Assembly: GCA_016699735.1 (NCBI GenBank)
Contig: CP065008.1
Location: 2,046,001-2,110,000, forward strand
Reading direction: 5' to 3'
Source of the DNA: Alphaproteobacteria bacterium
GTDB taxonomy: Bacteria; Pseudomonadota; Alphaproteobacteria; Micavibrionales; Micavibrionaceae
DNA length: 64,000 nt
Shown: piece after piece, positions 26,158 to 34,435 of the stretch
Layout of the letters: every line of letters starts with the position of its first letter
How positions within the stretch are numbered: the stretch's first letter is position 1
Position numbers and translations under genes: made by a program
The notes under the pieces: generated by a model
The model's database searches: none
Seen by the model: only the letters and a program-made list of their open reading frames with translations
Told to the model about the DNA's origin: nothing

Positions 26158-26763
26158 TCAAGGAATGACGAACAGAGGCTGAACCACCCCCGCCTCCTGC
26201 AGATACTCCGCGAACTCGAACAAAGGAAACGCCGCAAACCACCAGATCGCATCCTTGAACGCCTTGTTCAGATACTTGGGCACAGTCTCAATCCTCTCAG
26301 GTGCCTGATAAAGCCGGGGATTGGGAATCAGGCGCGGCACGGATTTCATGTAAGCCGCATATTCGTCTCCGAACGTTTCCAGCAAAAACGCCTCCTCGCG
26401 CCGGATCAGAAAATGATAGATCACGATGAAAAAAATCGGCATGAAAATAATAATGAGAATATGCGTAGAAATAAGAGCCACCCCTGTCATACCGACCAGT
26501 GAAAAGAAATATAGAGGGTTCCGCACCACGGAAAACGCGCCATAGGTAATCAGCGTCTGGTTTTTAAACCCGCCCAGAAAGGCCGTGGAATAAAGCCGCC
26601 CCATCGCACAGAAGGCAATCAATAGATACCCGAAAAACTCCAACCCCTCATGCAAAGCGGTTTCATAGGGAATCAGCGCCTTCGTGAAAAACGCAGCAAA
26701 GAGCACGAAAAGAAGCGCCGCCCGGCTGTCCCGCATCCGGGATTTATTAAGACTTTTAGCCAT
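26158..26763 (-). CDS. ICMT/PEMT-like membrane methyltransferase
   Basis: 201 residues with about four to five hydrophobic helices. The C-terminal half has the isoprenylcysteine carboxyl methyltransferase-like pattern YGAFSVVRNPLYFFSLVGMTG ... RREEAFLLETFGDEYAAYMKSVPRLIP, in which the RNP and EE..L...FG.EY..Y segments bind SAM. Bacterial members methylate unknown lipids or isoprenoids. ATG 26763 is chosen because GGAGGT is seven to eight bases upstream; an upstream in-frame start (26799) would run into dapF. It follows dapF by four bases and is very likely co-translated with it. Confidence 0.83.
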   Translation of the reverse strand: MAKSLNKSRMRDSRAALLFVLFAAFFTKALIPYETALHEGLEFFGYLLIAFCAMGRLYSTAFLGGFKNQTLITYGAFSVVRNPLYFFSLVGMTGVALISTHILIIIFMPIFFIVIYHFLIRREEAFLLETFGDEYAAYMKSVPRLIPNPRLYQAPERIETVPKYLNKAFKDAIWWFAAFPLFEFAEYLQEAGVVQPLFVIP

Positions 26764-26767
26764 TTTT

Positions 26768-27586
26768 TTAGACCTCCGGCAAACGCCCTTCGAATACATA
26801 GGAAACCGGACCGACCATCAGGACGTGCCCGTCACCCTCCCGCCATTCCAGCCGCAGCGCCCCGCCATCCATCTGAATGTCGGCGGAACGCCCAGTGATC
26901 AATCCGCGCCGGACCGCCGCAACAATAGTGGCACAGGAAGCCGACCCGCAGGCCAGCGTCACCCCGGCCCCGCGCTCCCAAACGCGCATCCTTATCGACG
27001 CGCCACCCGTAACCTCCGCAAAGCTGATATTTGCCCGCTGTGGGAACAGCTTATGCCGCTCGAAAACCGGACCAAGCGCCTCAATCGGGATTTCCTCAAT
27101 CCCCTGAACAAAAAACACGCAATGCGGGTTGCCCATATTCACACCGACCGGATCATGAGCCGGCCCCTGCCCGATGCCCAGATGCAAGGTATCCTTCTCC
27201 TCGGAAAGCGGTATGTCCTGCCATCCAAGGCGCGGCGGCCCCATATCGACGCTGACCTGCATCCCGGCGGCGCGGCGGCAATCTAGAATCCCGCCCTTTG
27301 TCTCGATCAGACAGGCACCGTTGCCCTGCTGCTTCATCACCAGATCGGCCACGCAACGTGTAGCATTGCCGCACGACTCGGCTTCCGACCCGTCAGGATT
27401 GTAAATCCGCATGAAAAGATCAGCTTTTTCAGACGGTTCGAGGATAATGAGTTGGTCACACCCCACCCCGAAATGCCGATCGCTGATCCGCGCCGCCGCC
27501 TCACGCGAAAGTGGCTGCAACCCGGCCCTTTGGTCCAGAATCACAAAGTCATTACCTAGCCCGTGCATCTTGAGAAAATTCATCAT
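26768..27586 (-). CDS. dapF: Diaminopimelate epimerase
   Basis: 272-residue enzyme that interconverts LL- and meso-diaminopimelate for lysine and peptidoglycan synthesis. Both catalytic cysteines are present, C72 in AESCGNATRC and C213 in LACGSASCA. Other landmarks are HGLGNDFVILD at the start, FMRIYNPDGSEAE, NMGNPHCVFFV and MRVWERGAGVT. PLP-independent two-domain fold, cytosolic dimer. It is the first gene of a minus-strand run and is divergent from ffh, with a structured 168-base gap between. Confidence 0.97.
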   Translation of the reverse strand: MMNFLKMHGLGNDFVILDQRAGLQPLSREAAARISDRHFGVGCDQLIILEPSEKADLFMRIYNPDGSEAESCGNATRCVADLVMKQQGNGACLIETKGGILDCRRAAGMQVSVDMGPPRLGWQDIPLSEEKDTLHLGIGQGPAHDPVGVNMGNPHCVFFVQGIEEIPIEALGPVFERHKLFPQRANISFAEVTGGASIRMRVWERGAGVTLACGSASCATIVAAVRRGLITGRSADIQMDGGALRLEWREGDGHVLMVGPVSYVFEGRLPEV

Positions 27587-27631
27587 AACGCTTGATTTAG
27601 CAGATATTTTTATGCTACGTAACCCCCGTTA

Positions 27632-27711
27632 GCTGACATCAAAGTTTGTCAGCGCCCGAGGTCTCTAGAGGACCAGGTGCCCCGCAGTCGGCGAAATTAC
27701 GCTCACTGCGG
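27632..27711 (+). promoter_or_regulatory. Structured leader before ffh (three hairpins), unassigned
   Basis: Three consecutive stems can be drawn: GCTGACA/TGTCAGC (27632-27638 with 27647-27653), GGTCT/GGACC (27660-27664 with 27670-27674) and CCGCAGT/ACTGCGG (27682-27688 with 27705-27711, with an inner GCG/CGC pair and AAATTA loop). They lie 43 bases before the ffh ATG. No riboswitch class I know matches, and the conserved SRP RNA GGAAG/AGCAG core is absent. It could be an autoregulatory leader of the ffh-rpsP operon, or a small RNA. Confidence 0.4.
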
Positions 27712-27754
27712 CAAAAATGTTTTATGTTTTTAAACGTAAGGAATTGAGATTCAT

Positions 27755-29290
27755 ATGTTTGAATCGCTCAGTGAAAAATTAGGAAACGTCTTCTCGAAGC
27801 TTCGCGGCAAGGCGACACTCTCGGAAAATGACGTCATGGCCATATCGCGGGAAATCCGCATCGCCCTGCTGGAGGCGGACGTCGCCCTGCCGGTCGTCAA
27901 GGAGTTTATCGCGCAAATAAAAGACAAGGCCGTCGGCCAGAATATCATCAAGGGCGTCAACCCTGGCCACCAGGTTATAAAAATCGTCCACGACGCGCTG
28001 GTTGAAATGCTCGGCTCCGAAAGCGCGGAGCTGAAATTCGGCGCGGCACCCTGTGCCTATCTCATGGTCGGTTTACAGGGATCGGGAAAAACAACCTCGA
28101 CCGCCAAGATTGCCAAAGTCCTGACCGAAAAGCGCAACAAGAAAGTCCTGATGGCCTCGCTCGACGTCTACCGCCCCGCAGCCCAGCAGCAGCTCAAAAT
28201 CCTCGGCGAACAGACAGGCATCGCGACGCTGCCCATCATCGAAGGCCAGAAGCCTCTGGACATTGCCAAACGCGCCATGGAAACCGGCCGCAAGGAAGGC
28301 TATGACGTTGTCATGCTGGATACCGCCGGACGCCTTTCCATCGACGAGGAGATGATGAAGGAGGCCGAAAGCATCCAGAAATTCGCCAACCCTGTCGAAA
28401 CCCTGCTCGTCGCCGACGCGATGACCGGACAGGACGCCGTAAACACCGCGAAAATATTCAATGACCGCATCGGCCTGACCGGGATCATGCTCACCCGCGT
28501 GGACGGCGATGCCCGTGGCGGCGCGGCCATGTCGATGAAGGCCGTAACCGGAAAACCCATCAAGCTCATCGGCGTCGGCGAAAAATGGACCGAGATCGAA
28601 GTATTCCACCCCAGCCGGATTGCAGGGCGCATCCTCGGCATGGGCGACGTGGTCAGCCTTGTTGAGCGCGCCGCCGAAAATGTAGACCGCGCCGAAGCCG
28701 CCGACATGGCCCGCAAGTTCAAGAAAGGCCAGATGGATTTCAACGACCTGCTTAAACAAATCCAGCAGATGAAAAAAATGGGCGGGATGTCCTCCCTCAT
28801 CAAGATGATGCCGGGCCTGAGCGCGATGGCCGGAAAGCTGGAATCGGCAGGTATGAACGACTCTCTCGTCAAACGTCAGGAAGCAATCATTTTTTCGATG
28901 ACCGCCAAAGAACGCACGAAGCCCGACCTCCTGAACGCCTCCCGCAAAAAACGCATCGCGGCGGGATCGGGCACGACCGTTCAGGAAATCAATACCCTGA
29001 CCAAGCAGCTCAAGCAGATGCAAACCATGATGAAGCGGATGCGGAAGATGGGCAAGGGCCAGATGATGGGCATGATGAAGCAGATGATGGGCGGCAACAT
29101 GGACGAACTCGAAATGCTGACCGAAACGCTCGACGCCGAATCCCTGGCCGCCGACATGGCGCAATTCGATACGGGGAACTCTGCCTCCGGCGCGATGCTG
29201 CCGGGTTTGGGCGGAAAGCCCGGAGCGCTGCCCGGTCTCGGCGGTTCGTCCGCGCAGGACGGCAAGAAAAAACAGGACACCAAGAAATAA
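27755..29290 (+). CDS. ffh: Signal recognition particle protein Ffh
   Basis: 511-residue SRP54 GTPase that binds signal sequences and SRP RNA and docks on FtsY. N domain MFESLSEKLGNVFSKLRGK; G domain with GLQGSGKTTSTAKIAK, SLDVYRPAAQQQL, DTAGRLSIDEEMM, TRVDGDARGGAA and GVGEKWTEIEVFHP; the methionine-rich M domain (about 330-440) has MKKMGGMSSLIKMMPG and the GSGTTVQEIN RNA-binding helix. The tail beyond 450 is glycine-rich (PGLGGKPGALPGLGG). First gene of the ffh-rpsP-rimM-trmD-rplS operon. Confidence 0.98.
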   Translation: MFESLSEKLGNVFSKLRGKATLSENDVMAISREIRIALLEADVALPVVKEFIAQIKDKAVGQNIIKGVNPGHQVIKIVHDALVEMLGSESAELKFGAAPCAYLMVGLQGSGKTTSTAKIAKVLTEKRNKKVLMASLDVYRPAAQQQLKILGEQTGIATLPIIEGQKPLDIAKRAMETGRKEGYDVVMLDTAGRLSIDEEMMKEAESIQKFANPVETLLVADAMTGQDAVNTAKIFNDRIGLTGIMLTRVDGDARGGAAMSMKAVTGKPIKLIGVGEKWTEIEVFHPSRIAGRILGMGDVVSLVERAAENVDRAEAADMARKFKKGQMDFNDLLKQIQQMKKMGGMSSLIKMMPGLSAMAGKLESAGMNDSLVKRQEAIIFSMTAKERTKPDLLNASRKKRIAAGSGTTVQEINTLTKQLKQMQTMMKRMRKMGKGQMMGMMKQMMGGNMDELEMLTETLDAESLAADMAQFDTGNSASGAMLPGLGGKPGALPGLGGSSAQDGKKKQDTKK

Positions 29291-29336
29291 GGCTTAACCA
29301 CAGAAATTCTGATTTGAAAAGTAAAGGAGACTGAAT

Positions 29337-29756
29337 ATGGCACTTGCAATCAGACTGACCAGAGGCGGACGCAAAAACCGCCCCTACTACCGGATCGTTG
29401 TGGCAGACAAAAGAATGCCCCGCGACGGACGTTTCATCGAAAAGCTGGGAACCTATGACCCGCTGCTGCCGACGGACAACGAAAACCGCGTCCGCCTCGT
29501 AAAGGACCGGATCGAATACTGGCTCTCGCAGGGCGCCCAGCCCTCCGAGCGCGTGGCGATCTTCCTCGGCAAGGCCGGCATCATCGAAATGCCCAAACAG
29601 CCCAACCGCCCGAACAAATCCGCGCAGTCCGAAAAGACCAAGCTGAGAATTGCGGACAAGGCTGAGAAAAGAAAAGCGGCTGCCGAAGCGGCCGCTCAGG
29701 CTGCTGCTGCACCTGCTGAAGCTCCGGCTGCAGAAGGCGAAACAGCCGCTGAATAA
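29337..29756 (+). CDS. rpsP: 30S ribosomal protein S16 with Ala-rich tail
   Basis: 139 residues; the S16 core (MALAIRLTRGGRKNRPYYRIVVAD ... RFIEKLGTYDPLLP ... ERVAIFLGKAGI) occupies about the first 85. The rest is a basic then alanine-, proline- and glutamate-rich tail (AAAPAEAPAAEGETAAE), making the protein longer than the usual 80-90 residues; such tails are known in alphaproteobacterial S16. The ATG follows AAAGGAGA. It is in the usual rpsP-rimM-trmD-rplS order. Confidence 0.97.
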   Translation: MALAIRLTRGGRKNRPYYRIVVADKRMPRDGRFIEKLGTYDPLLPTDNENRVRLVKDRIEYWLSQGAQPSERVAIFLGKAGIIEMPKQPNRPNKSAQSEKTKLRIADKAEKRKAAAEAAAQAAAAPAEAPAAEGETAAE

Positions 29757-29783
29757 TTGTCGGCTGAATAAAGGCAAAACCTT

Positions 29784-30329
29784 ATGGCCAGCCCTCCCAA
29801 ACCCCGCGCAACAGAAAAGCCCAAACGGGTCTGTCTGGGAAAAATCGTTTCCGCGCACGGGGTCAAGGGGCTGGTCAAAATTTTGCCCTTCGGAGAGGAT
29901 GTGTACCTTCTTGAAACCCTCAGCCCGCTTTACACCGGAGCGGAAGGGACAGAAAGACTGGGCGTAAAAATCCATAATCTTTCGGGCAAAACCCTGACGG
30001 CATCGGTGACTGGATGCAACGACCGGGATCACGCAGAAAACCTTAGGGGGACGGAACTCTGGACCGACCGGGAAAATCTGCCGGAACTCCAAGACGAGAC
30101 GGAATTTTACATTGAAGACCTCATCGGCCTCGAAGTCCGCAACACCGCAAACGTCCGCCTCGGCAAGGTCACCACTGTCGATAATTTCGGCGCGGGCGAC
30201 CTTCTGGATATTCTGACCGACGAAGGCAAAAGCGGTTATGTCCCCTTCCGCAGCCTGTTTGTCGGAGATGTTAAAGGCGAGGAGGGTTTCCTCATCCTCA
30301 CGGATGAGGGACTGGCGTTCCTGAAATGA
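29784..30329 (+). CDS. rimM: 16S rRNA processing protein RimM
   Basis: 181-residue 30S maturation factor that binds S19. N-terminal RimM domain: VCLGKIVSAHGVKGLVKILPF, then LRGTELWTDRENLPEL; PRC-like C-terminal domain: EFYIEDLIGLEVRNTANVRLGKVTTVDNFGAGDLL and GYVPFRSLFV. Start at ATG 29784, 28 bases after rpsP. Its stop overlaps the trmD start (ATGA). Confidence 0.95.
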   Translation: MASPPKPRATEKPKRVCLGKIVSAHGVKGLVKILPFGEDVYLLETLSPLYTGAEGTERLGVKIHNLSGKTLTASVTGCNDRDHAENLRGTELWTDRENLPELQDETEFYIEDLIGLEVRNTANVRLGKVTTVDNFGAGDLLDILTDEGKSGYVPFRSLFVGDVKGEEGFLILTDEGLAFLK

Positions 30330-31060
30330 CCGCGCCTTGGCACGTCAATATTCTGACCCTTTTCCCGGATATGTTCCCCGGCCCGCTTGGCCTGTCCCTC
30401 AGCGGCAAGGCACTAGAAAAAAACCTCTGGTCTCTTAAGACGGTCAACATCCGCGATTTTGCAGAAGGCGTTCATAAAAGTGTGGACGACACCCCTTACG
30501 GCGGCGGCGCAGGCATGGTCATGCGCCCCGACATCATCGAAAAGGCCGTACGCTCGATCGAAAACCCTGGCCGAAAAATCTATCTTAGCCCCCGCGGCAC
30601 CCCCTTGACGCAGAAACTGGCACAGGAACTGTCGAAACAGCCGGCCCTCACGCTTCTCTGCGGCCGCTACGAAGGCGTCGATCAGCGTGTGCTTGACAGC
30701 GAGAATTTTGAGGAAATCAGTATCGGCGATTACGTTCTCTCCGGCGGCGAACCAGCGGCCCTGATCCTGATGGATGCCTGCATCCGCCTCCTCCCCGAAG
30801 TTCTGGGAAACGCCGAAACGACCAGCGAGGAGAGTTTCTCAGGCGGACTTCTGGAATACCCCCACTACACCCGCCCCGCCGAATGGACCTCCGCCAACGG
30901 AATAACCCGAACCGTGCCAGACATCCTGACCTCGGGGAACCATAAACACATCGCGGATTGGCGCCGTGGGCAGTCTGAAAGCCTAACCGAAGCCAGACGC
31001 CCTGACCTCTGGGAACGCTACTTAAGTCTCAAATCCAGCGGGAAAACCTCCAAAAAATAA
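30326..31060 (+). CDS. trmD: tRNA (guanine37-N1)-methyltransferase TrmD
   Basis: 244-residue SPOUT methyltransferase that makes m1G37 and so prevents frameshifting. The trefoil-knot SAM site is visible: YLSPRGTPLTQ, LLCGRYEGVDQRVLD and SIGDYVLSGGEPAALILMDA; the linker to the C-terminal domain has YPHYTRPAEW, which contacts tRNA, and NHKHIADWRR. Four-base overlap with rimM. The 125 bases to rplS hold no gene but may carry a promoter or leader. Confidence 0.97.
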   Translation: MTAPWHVNILTLFPDMFPGPLGLSLSGKALEKNLWSLKTVNIRDFAEGVHKSVDDTPYGGGAGMVMRPDIIEKAVRSIENPGRKIYLSPRGTPLTQKLAQELSKQPALTLLCGRYEGVDQRVLDSENFEEISIGDYVLSGGEPAALILMDACIRLLPEVLGNAETTSEESFSGGLLEYPHYTRPAEWTSANGITRTVPDILTSGNHKHIADWRRGQSESLTEARRPDLWERYLSLKSSGKTSKK

Positions 31061-31185
31061 CTTGTTTTCCAAGGCTAAATACTATAGAAAGGCCCGAATT
31101 TGTTTAAATCCTCTAAAAAGAGAATAGGACCGTCGGTTCTTGAGAGTTTAAGAGCTGAAATCGGGTTCTGATAAGGGATAAAACC

Positions 31186-31671
31186 ATGAACACACTGCAA
31201 AAATTCGAAGCCAAGCAGCTTGAAAAAGCTCAGGCCTCCAAACAAATTCCCGATTTCGCTCCGGGTGACACCGTCAAGGTCAACGTGAAGATCAGCGAAG
31301 GTGGCCGCGAACGTATCCAGGCCTACGAAGGCGTTTGTATCTCCCGCTCCGGCAGTGGCTCGAACGAAAGCTTTACAGTCCGCAAAATCAGCTATGGCGA
31401 AGGCGTTGAGCGTGTTTTCCCGATCTGGAGCCCCCGTATTGATGGGATCGAAATCATCCGCCGCGGTTCCGTCCGCCGCGCCAAGCTTTACTACCTGCGC
31501 GACCTGCGCGGCAAGAAGGCCCGCATCACCGAGCGCACCACCGGCGTCGGCATGGATAAGCCCGAAGAGGACGGCAAAGTGAAGGACGCCGCAGAAAAGG
31601 CGCCGAAAGCTGAAAAAAAGGAAAAGGCGCCGAAAAAGGAAAAGCCTGCAAAAAACAAAGCCTCTAAATAA
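31186..31671 (+). CDS. rplS: 50S ribosomal protein L19 with Lys-rich tail
   Basis: 161 residues; the L19 core spans about the first 120 (PDFAPGDTVKVNVKISEGGRERIQ ... GVCISRSGSGSNESFTVRKISYGEGVERVFP ... SPRIDGIEIIRRGSVRRAKLYYLRDLRGK). A tail of about 40 residues is almost only K, E, A and P (KAEKKEKAPKKEKPAKNK), longer than in E. coli. Start ATG 31186 follows AAGGGA. A strong terminator follows 23 bases after the stop. Confidence 0.97.
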   Translation: MNTLQKFEAKQLEKAQASKQIPDFAPGDTVKVNVKISEGGRERIQAYEGVCISRSGSGSNESFTVRKISYGEGVERVFPIWSPRIDGIEIIRRGSVRRAKLYYLRDLRGKKARITERTTGVGMDKPEEDGKVKDAAEKAPKAEKKEKAPKKEKPAKNKASK

Positions 31672-31693
31672 GACATGGCAAAGAGTCTATTTC

Positions 31694-31724
31694 AAAAACC
31701 CTTCACGCCCTGTGAAGGGTTTTG
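31694..31724 (+). terminator. Terminator after rplS
   Basis: AAAACCCTTCAC and GTGAAGGGTTTT form a perfect twelve-base-pair stem around GCCCT. The T run is built into the stem end. It closes the ffh-rplS operon and, being symmetrical, may also end the convergent minus-strand gene at 31730. Confidence 0.9.
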
Positions 31725-31729
31725 GCTGT

Positions 31730-32029
31730 TCAGCCCCGCGCCGTGCGGGCAATCTTGGCCGTCAGGCAGACCGAATGCCCCGCATAATGGTTGGCAGAAA
31801 GAACGACCTCCTCGTGCGCTTTAAAGGCCGCCTCATGGACTTCGGGAACCTGACCGATATAAATCAGACTCTCATGCAAGACAGCATGGATGGCCCGCGT
31901 ATCGGTTTCAAAAACGATTGTTTCCGCCCGCACATAAGCGGGATCGAAAAACCGGATGTGCGGATGCCCGGACTCGGAAATTTCAAAAGACGCAGTCACG
32001 CCCGACAGGGCCAAGGAACCGTTAAGCAT
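31730..32029 (-). CDS. Hypothetical protein, 99 residues
   Basis: I do not recognise this protein. It is predicted mostly beta-stranded with alternating polar and hydrophobic residues (LALSGVTASFEISESGHPHIRFFDP, AETIVFETDTRAIHAVLHESLIYIG) and no signal peptide or membrane helix. ATG 32029 is chosen because a GGGG ribosome-binding site is seven bases upstream; that site lies inside a long hairpin (32035-32082). It follows the gene at 32114 on the same strand and could be its operon partner. Confidence 0.6.
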   Translation of the reverse strand: MLNGSLALSGVTASFEISESGHPHIRFFDPAYVRAETIVFETDTRAIHAVLHESLIYIGQVPEVHEAAFKAHEEVVLSANHYAGHSVCLTAKIARTARG

Positions 32030-32034
32030 AAAAG

Positions 32035-32082
32035 AACCCCTTTTGATACTGCACTGCAAAATAAGTGTAGCCAAAAGGGGTT
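32035..32082 (-). promoter_or_regulatory. Hairpin sequestering the ribosome-binding site of the 31730-32029 gene
   Basis: AACCCCTTTTG and CAAAAGGGGTT are a perfect eleven-base inverted repeat (32072-32082 with 32035-32045), with a further imperfect inner stem (CTACACTT-type bases with AGTGCAG). On the minus strand the 3' arm contains the AAAAGGGG ribosome-binding site of ATG 32029, and CTTTT follows the stem. It could act as a thermometer or attenuator, or partly terminate the upstream gene's transcript. Confidence 0.6.
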
Positions 32083-32113
32083 ACAAACAGGTTAACGATT
32101 GAAAATCAATCGG

Positions 32114-32824
32114 TTACCGCTGAGGCCTAGGACCGCCACCAGCGCCCGAACCCGTCCGGTCAGGCAACAGACTGTCGTAATTGAAGGCCGGAACTTCCAT
32201 ACCGGGAGCGTACGGCTTGATCCTGTCGAAATGGAACTCCGAGAGCTTGATCGCATTCCCCCCGGCACTGGCCAAAGCCTGCTGGGCGGGATCGATCTGG
32301 TCCGTGAGAACGCGGCTGACGGAACCCGGAATTTTTGCGGCCTCTCTTTGTGCGCCCTCAAGCATATCCGACAACTGGCGCCACCCCTGAAAATCATTAA
32401 TCTGCGAGATATCACGCACAGGCGAAGAAGTGTCAAGACGGTCTGTATAGCCAAGCTCACTGCTGAGTTGGTTATAAAGAGTGGTTCCGGTACCCATGGC
32501 GCTATTATAATTCTGAACGATAGCCTTCGCAAAGTCGGGAAAAGCGTAATAACTCGCATTGGGTTGAACGCCCTTGATCCCGGCCGCCTCCAGCTTCTTC
32601 GGATCAAGCTCACGCCCTTGCAGAGCAGTATTGCTCCTGAGATGAACCGCCATCTGCGGATCGTAAGCGAGTGTCGCCACTTCCAGCTTGTTATCCTTGT
32701 TCTGCAGAACGATATTAATGGTCCCGGCATTCGGTGCCTTGGACTGGCTGAAAATATCCTGAATCTTTAAACGGGCCTCTGTTTCCCGGCTTCCGCCCAC
32801 GCTGCCTGCACCACTTGTACCCAT
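32114..32824 (-). CDS. Hypothetical glycine-rich-ended protein, 236 residues
   Basis: Unrecognised. The N-terminus is glycine/serine-rich (MGTSGAGSVGGS), followed by helical and mixed segments (ARLKIQDIFSQSKAPN, INIVLQNKDNKLEVATLAYDP, FAKAIVQNYNSAMGTGTTLYNQL) and a proline/glycine/arginine C-terminus (GSGAGGGPRPQR). No signal peptide or membrane helix. ATG 32824 follows GGGGGTT by a few bases; the frame is open to 32902, but starts there have no ribosome-binding site. Shape and composition resemble exported or cell-surface-associated proteins without classical signals, but that is only an impression. Confidence 0.6.
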   Translation of the reverse strand: MGTSGAGSVGGSRETEARLKIQDIFSQSKAPNAGTINIVLQNKDNKLEVATLAYDPQMAVHLRSNTALQGRELDPKKLEAAGIKGVQPNASYYAFPDFAKAIVQNYNSAMGTGTTLYNQLSSELGYTDRLDTSSPVRDISQINDFQGWRQLSDMLEGAQREAAKIPGSVSRVLTDQIDPAQQALASAGGNAIKLSEFHFDRIKPYAPGMEVPAFNYDSLLPDRTGSGAGGGPRPQR

Positions 32825-33033
32825 AATAACCCCCGAGTTATAATTATAAAAAAGCCCAATAAATCCGCTCTCTATTGTGCCTGATTTGCATAAATCAATC
32901 AACTTATACTGCTTTTCACTAAAAAAATCAAACTTTTAGACCCTTTAAAAGACAAACAGAATCAGTCATTTGCGAAAACCCGCCGGATATGCTGTATAAG
33001 GGGAAAGAAAAACATGATTGTGGGTAAGAATCC

Positions 33034-34434
33034 ATGACCGCACGCACGCTTTACGACAAAATCTGGGACGAACATGTCATCGACCGATCCGAGGACGGCA
33101 CCTGCTTGATCTATATCGACCGCCATCTGGTCCACGAAGTCACCTCCCCTCAGGCTTTCGAGGGTCTCCGCTTATCGGGCCGCAAGGTGCGCCGCCCCGA
33201 GGCCACCTTGGCCGTGATGGACCACAACGTCCCGACGACCGACCGCTCCAAACCCATCGTAGAAGAGGAAAGCCGGATTCAGGTCGATACTTTGCGCGAA
33301 AACTGTGAGGAATTCGGCGTCCAGCTCTTCGACCTCTCCGACGTGCGTCAGGGAATTGTACACATCATCGGCCCCGAGCAGGGCTTCACCCAGCCGGGTA
33401 TGACCATCGTCTGCGGCGACTCCCACACCAGCACCCACGGAGCCTTCGGCGCCCTGGCCTTCGGCATCGGCACATCCGAAGTCGAACACGTTCTGGCCAC
33501 CCAGACGCTGATCCAGAAAAAAAGCAAAAATATGCGTGTGACCGTGAACGGAAAACTCGCGAGAGGAGTAACGGCAAAAGACATGATCCTCGCCATCATC
33601 GGCGAGATCGGCACGGCGGGCGGCAATGGCCACGTCATCGAATTTGCGGGCGAGGCCGTCCGCTCCCTCTCCATGGAGGGCCGCATGACCATGTGCAATA
33701 TGTCCATCGAGGGCGGCGCACGTGCCGGATTGATCGCCGCCGACGAAACCACTTTCCGATACATCAAGGGCCGCCCCCTCGCTCCGAAGGCCGGACATTG
33801 GGACAAGGCCGTTTCTTACTGGAAAACCTTTTTCAGCGATGAGGGAGCGCAATACGACAAGGAAGTTTCTTTAAAGGCCGAAGACATCCCCCCCATCGTC
33901 ACATGGGGCACAACCCCCGAAGATGTCGTGCCGATCACCGGAACCGTCCCCTCCCCCGCCGACTTCAAAGACCCGAACAAGAAAGCCTCGGTCGAACGGA
34001 TGCTGGCCTACATGGGCCTCACACCGGGAACGAAAATGACGGATATCAAAATCGACAAGGTCTTCATCGGCTCCTGCACCAACGCCCGCATAGAAGATTT
34101 GCGCGAAGTCGCTAAGGTTGTCGAAGGCAAGAAAGTCGCCTCCACCGTTGAGGCTATGGTCGTCCCCGGATCAGGCCTTGTGAAGGCGCAGGCGGAGGAA
34201 GAGGGTATCGCCGCCATCCTCATCGAGGCGGGTTTCGACTGGCGCGAACCCGGCTGCTCCATGTGCCTGGGCATGAACCCCGACCAGCTCCAGCCCGGCG
34301 AGCGTTGCGCCTCCACCTCCAACCGCAATTTCGAGGGTCGGCAAGGCAGGGGCGGACGCACCCACCTGCTTTCCCCTGCAATGGCCGCCGCCGCCGCGAT
34401 CACCGGAAAACTCACAGACATTAGGGAGATTTAA
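33034..34434 (+). CDS. leuC: 3-isopropylmalate dehydratase large subunit
   Basis: 466-residue aconitase-family subunit that, with LeuD, isomerises 2- to 3-isopropylmalate in leucine synthesis. It shows MTARTLYDKIWDEHVI, TSPQAFEGLR, VCGDSHTSTHGAFGALAFGIGTSEVEHVLATQ, and the 4Fe-4S ligand cysteines in GSCTNAR and EPGCSMCLGMNPD; SNRNFEGRQGRGGRTHLLSP closes the protein. Normal length. It is followed one base later by an unknown gene instead of leuD. Confidence 0.98.
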   Translation: MTARTLYDKIWDEHVIDRSEDGTCLIYIDRHLVHEVTSPQAFEGLRLSGRKVRRPEATLAVMDHNVPTTDRSKPIVEEESRIQVDTLRENCEEFGVQLFDLSDVRQGIVHIIGPEQGFTQPGMTIVCGDSHTSTHGAFGALAFGIGTSEVEHVLATQTLIQKKSKNMRVTVNGKLARGVTAKDMILAIIGEIGTAGGNGHVIEFAGEAVRSLSMEGRMTMCNMSIEGGARAGLIAADETTFRYIKGRPLAPKAGHWDKAVSYWKTFFSDEGAQYDKEVSLKAEDIPPIVTWGTTPEDVVPITGTVPSPADFKDPNKKASVERMLAYMGLTPGTKMTDIKIDKVFIGSCTNARIEDLREVAKVVEGKKVASTVEAMVVPGSGLVKAQAEEEGIAAILIEAGFDWREPGCSMCLGMNPDQLQPGERCASTSNRNFEGRQGRGGRTHLLSPAMAAAAAITGKLTDIREI

Positions 34435-34435
34435 T

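Noticed and set aside
27632..27711. The structured RNA before ffh as the SRP (4.5S) RNA gene
   Set aside because: The universally conserved GGAAG/AGCAG internal loop and GNRA apex are not present; only generic stems are.
28073..29164. Long minus-strand open frame opposite ffh (363 codons, His/Leu-rich)
   Set aside because: Composition is that of the complement of a GC-rich M domain; ffh fits completely on the plus strand.
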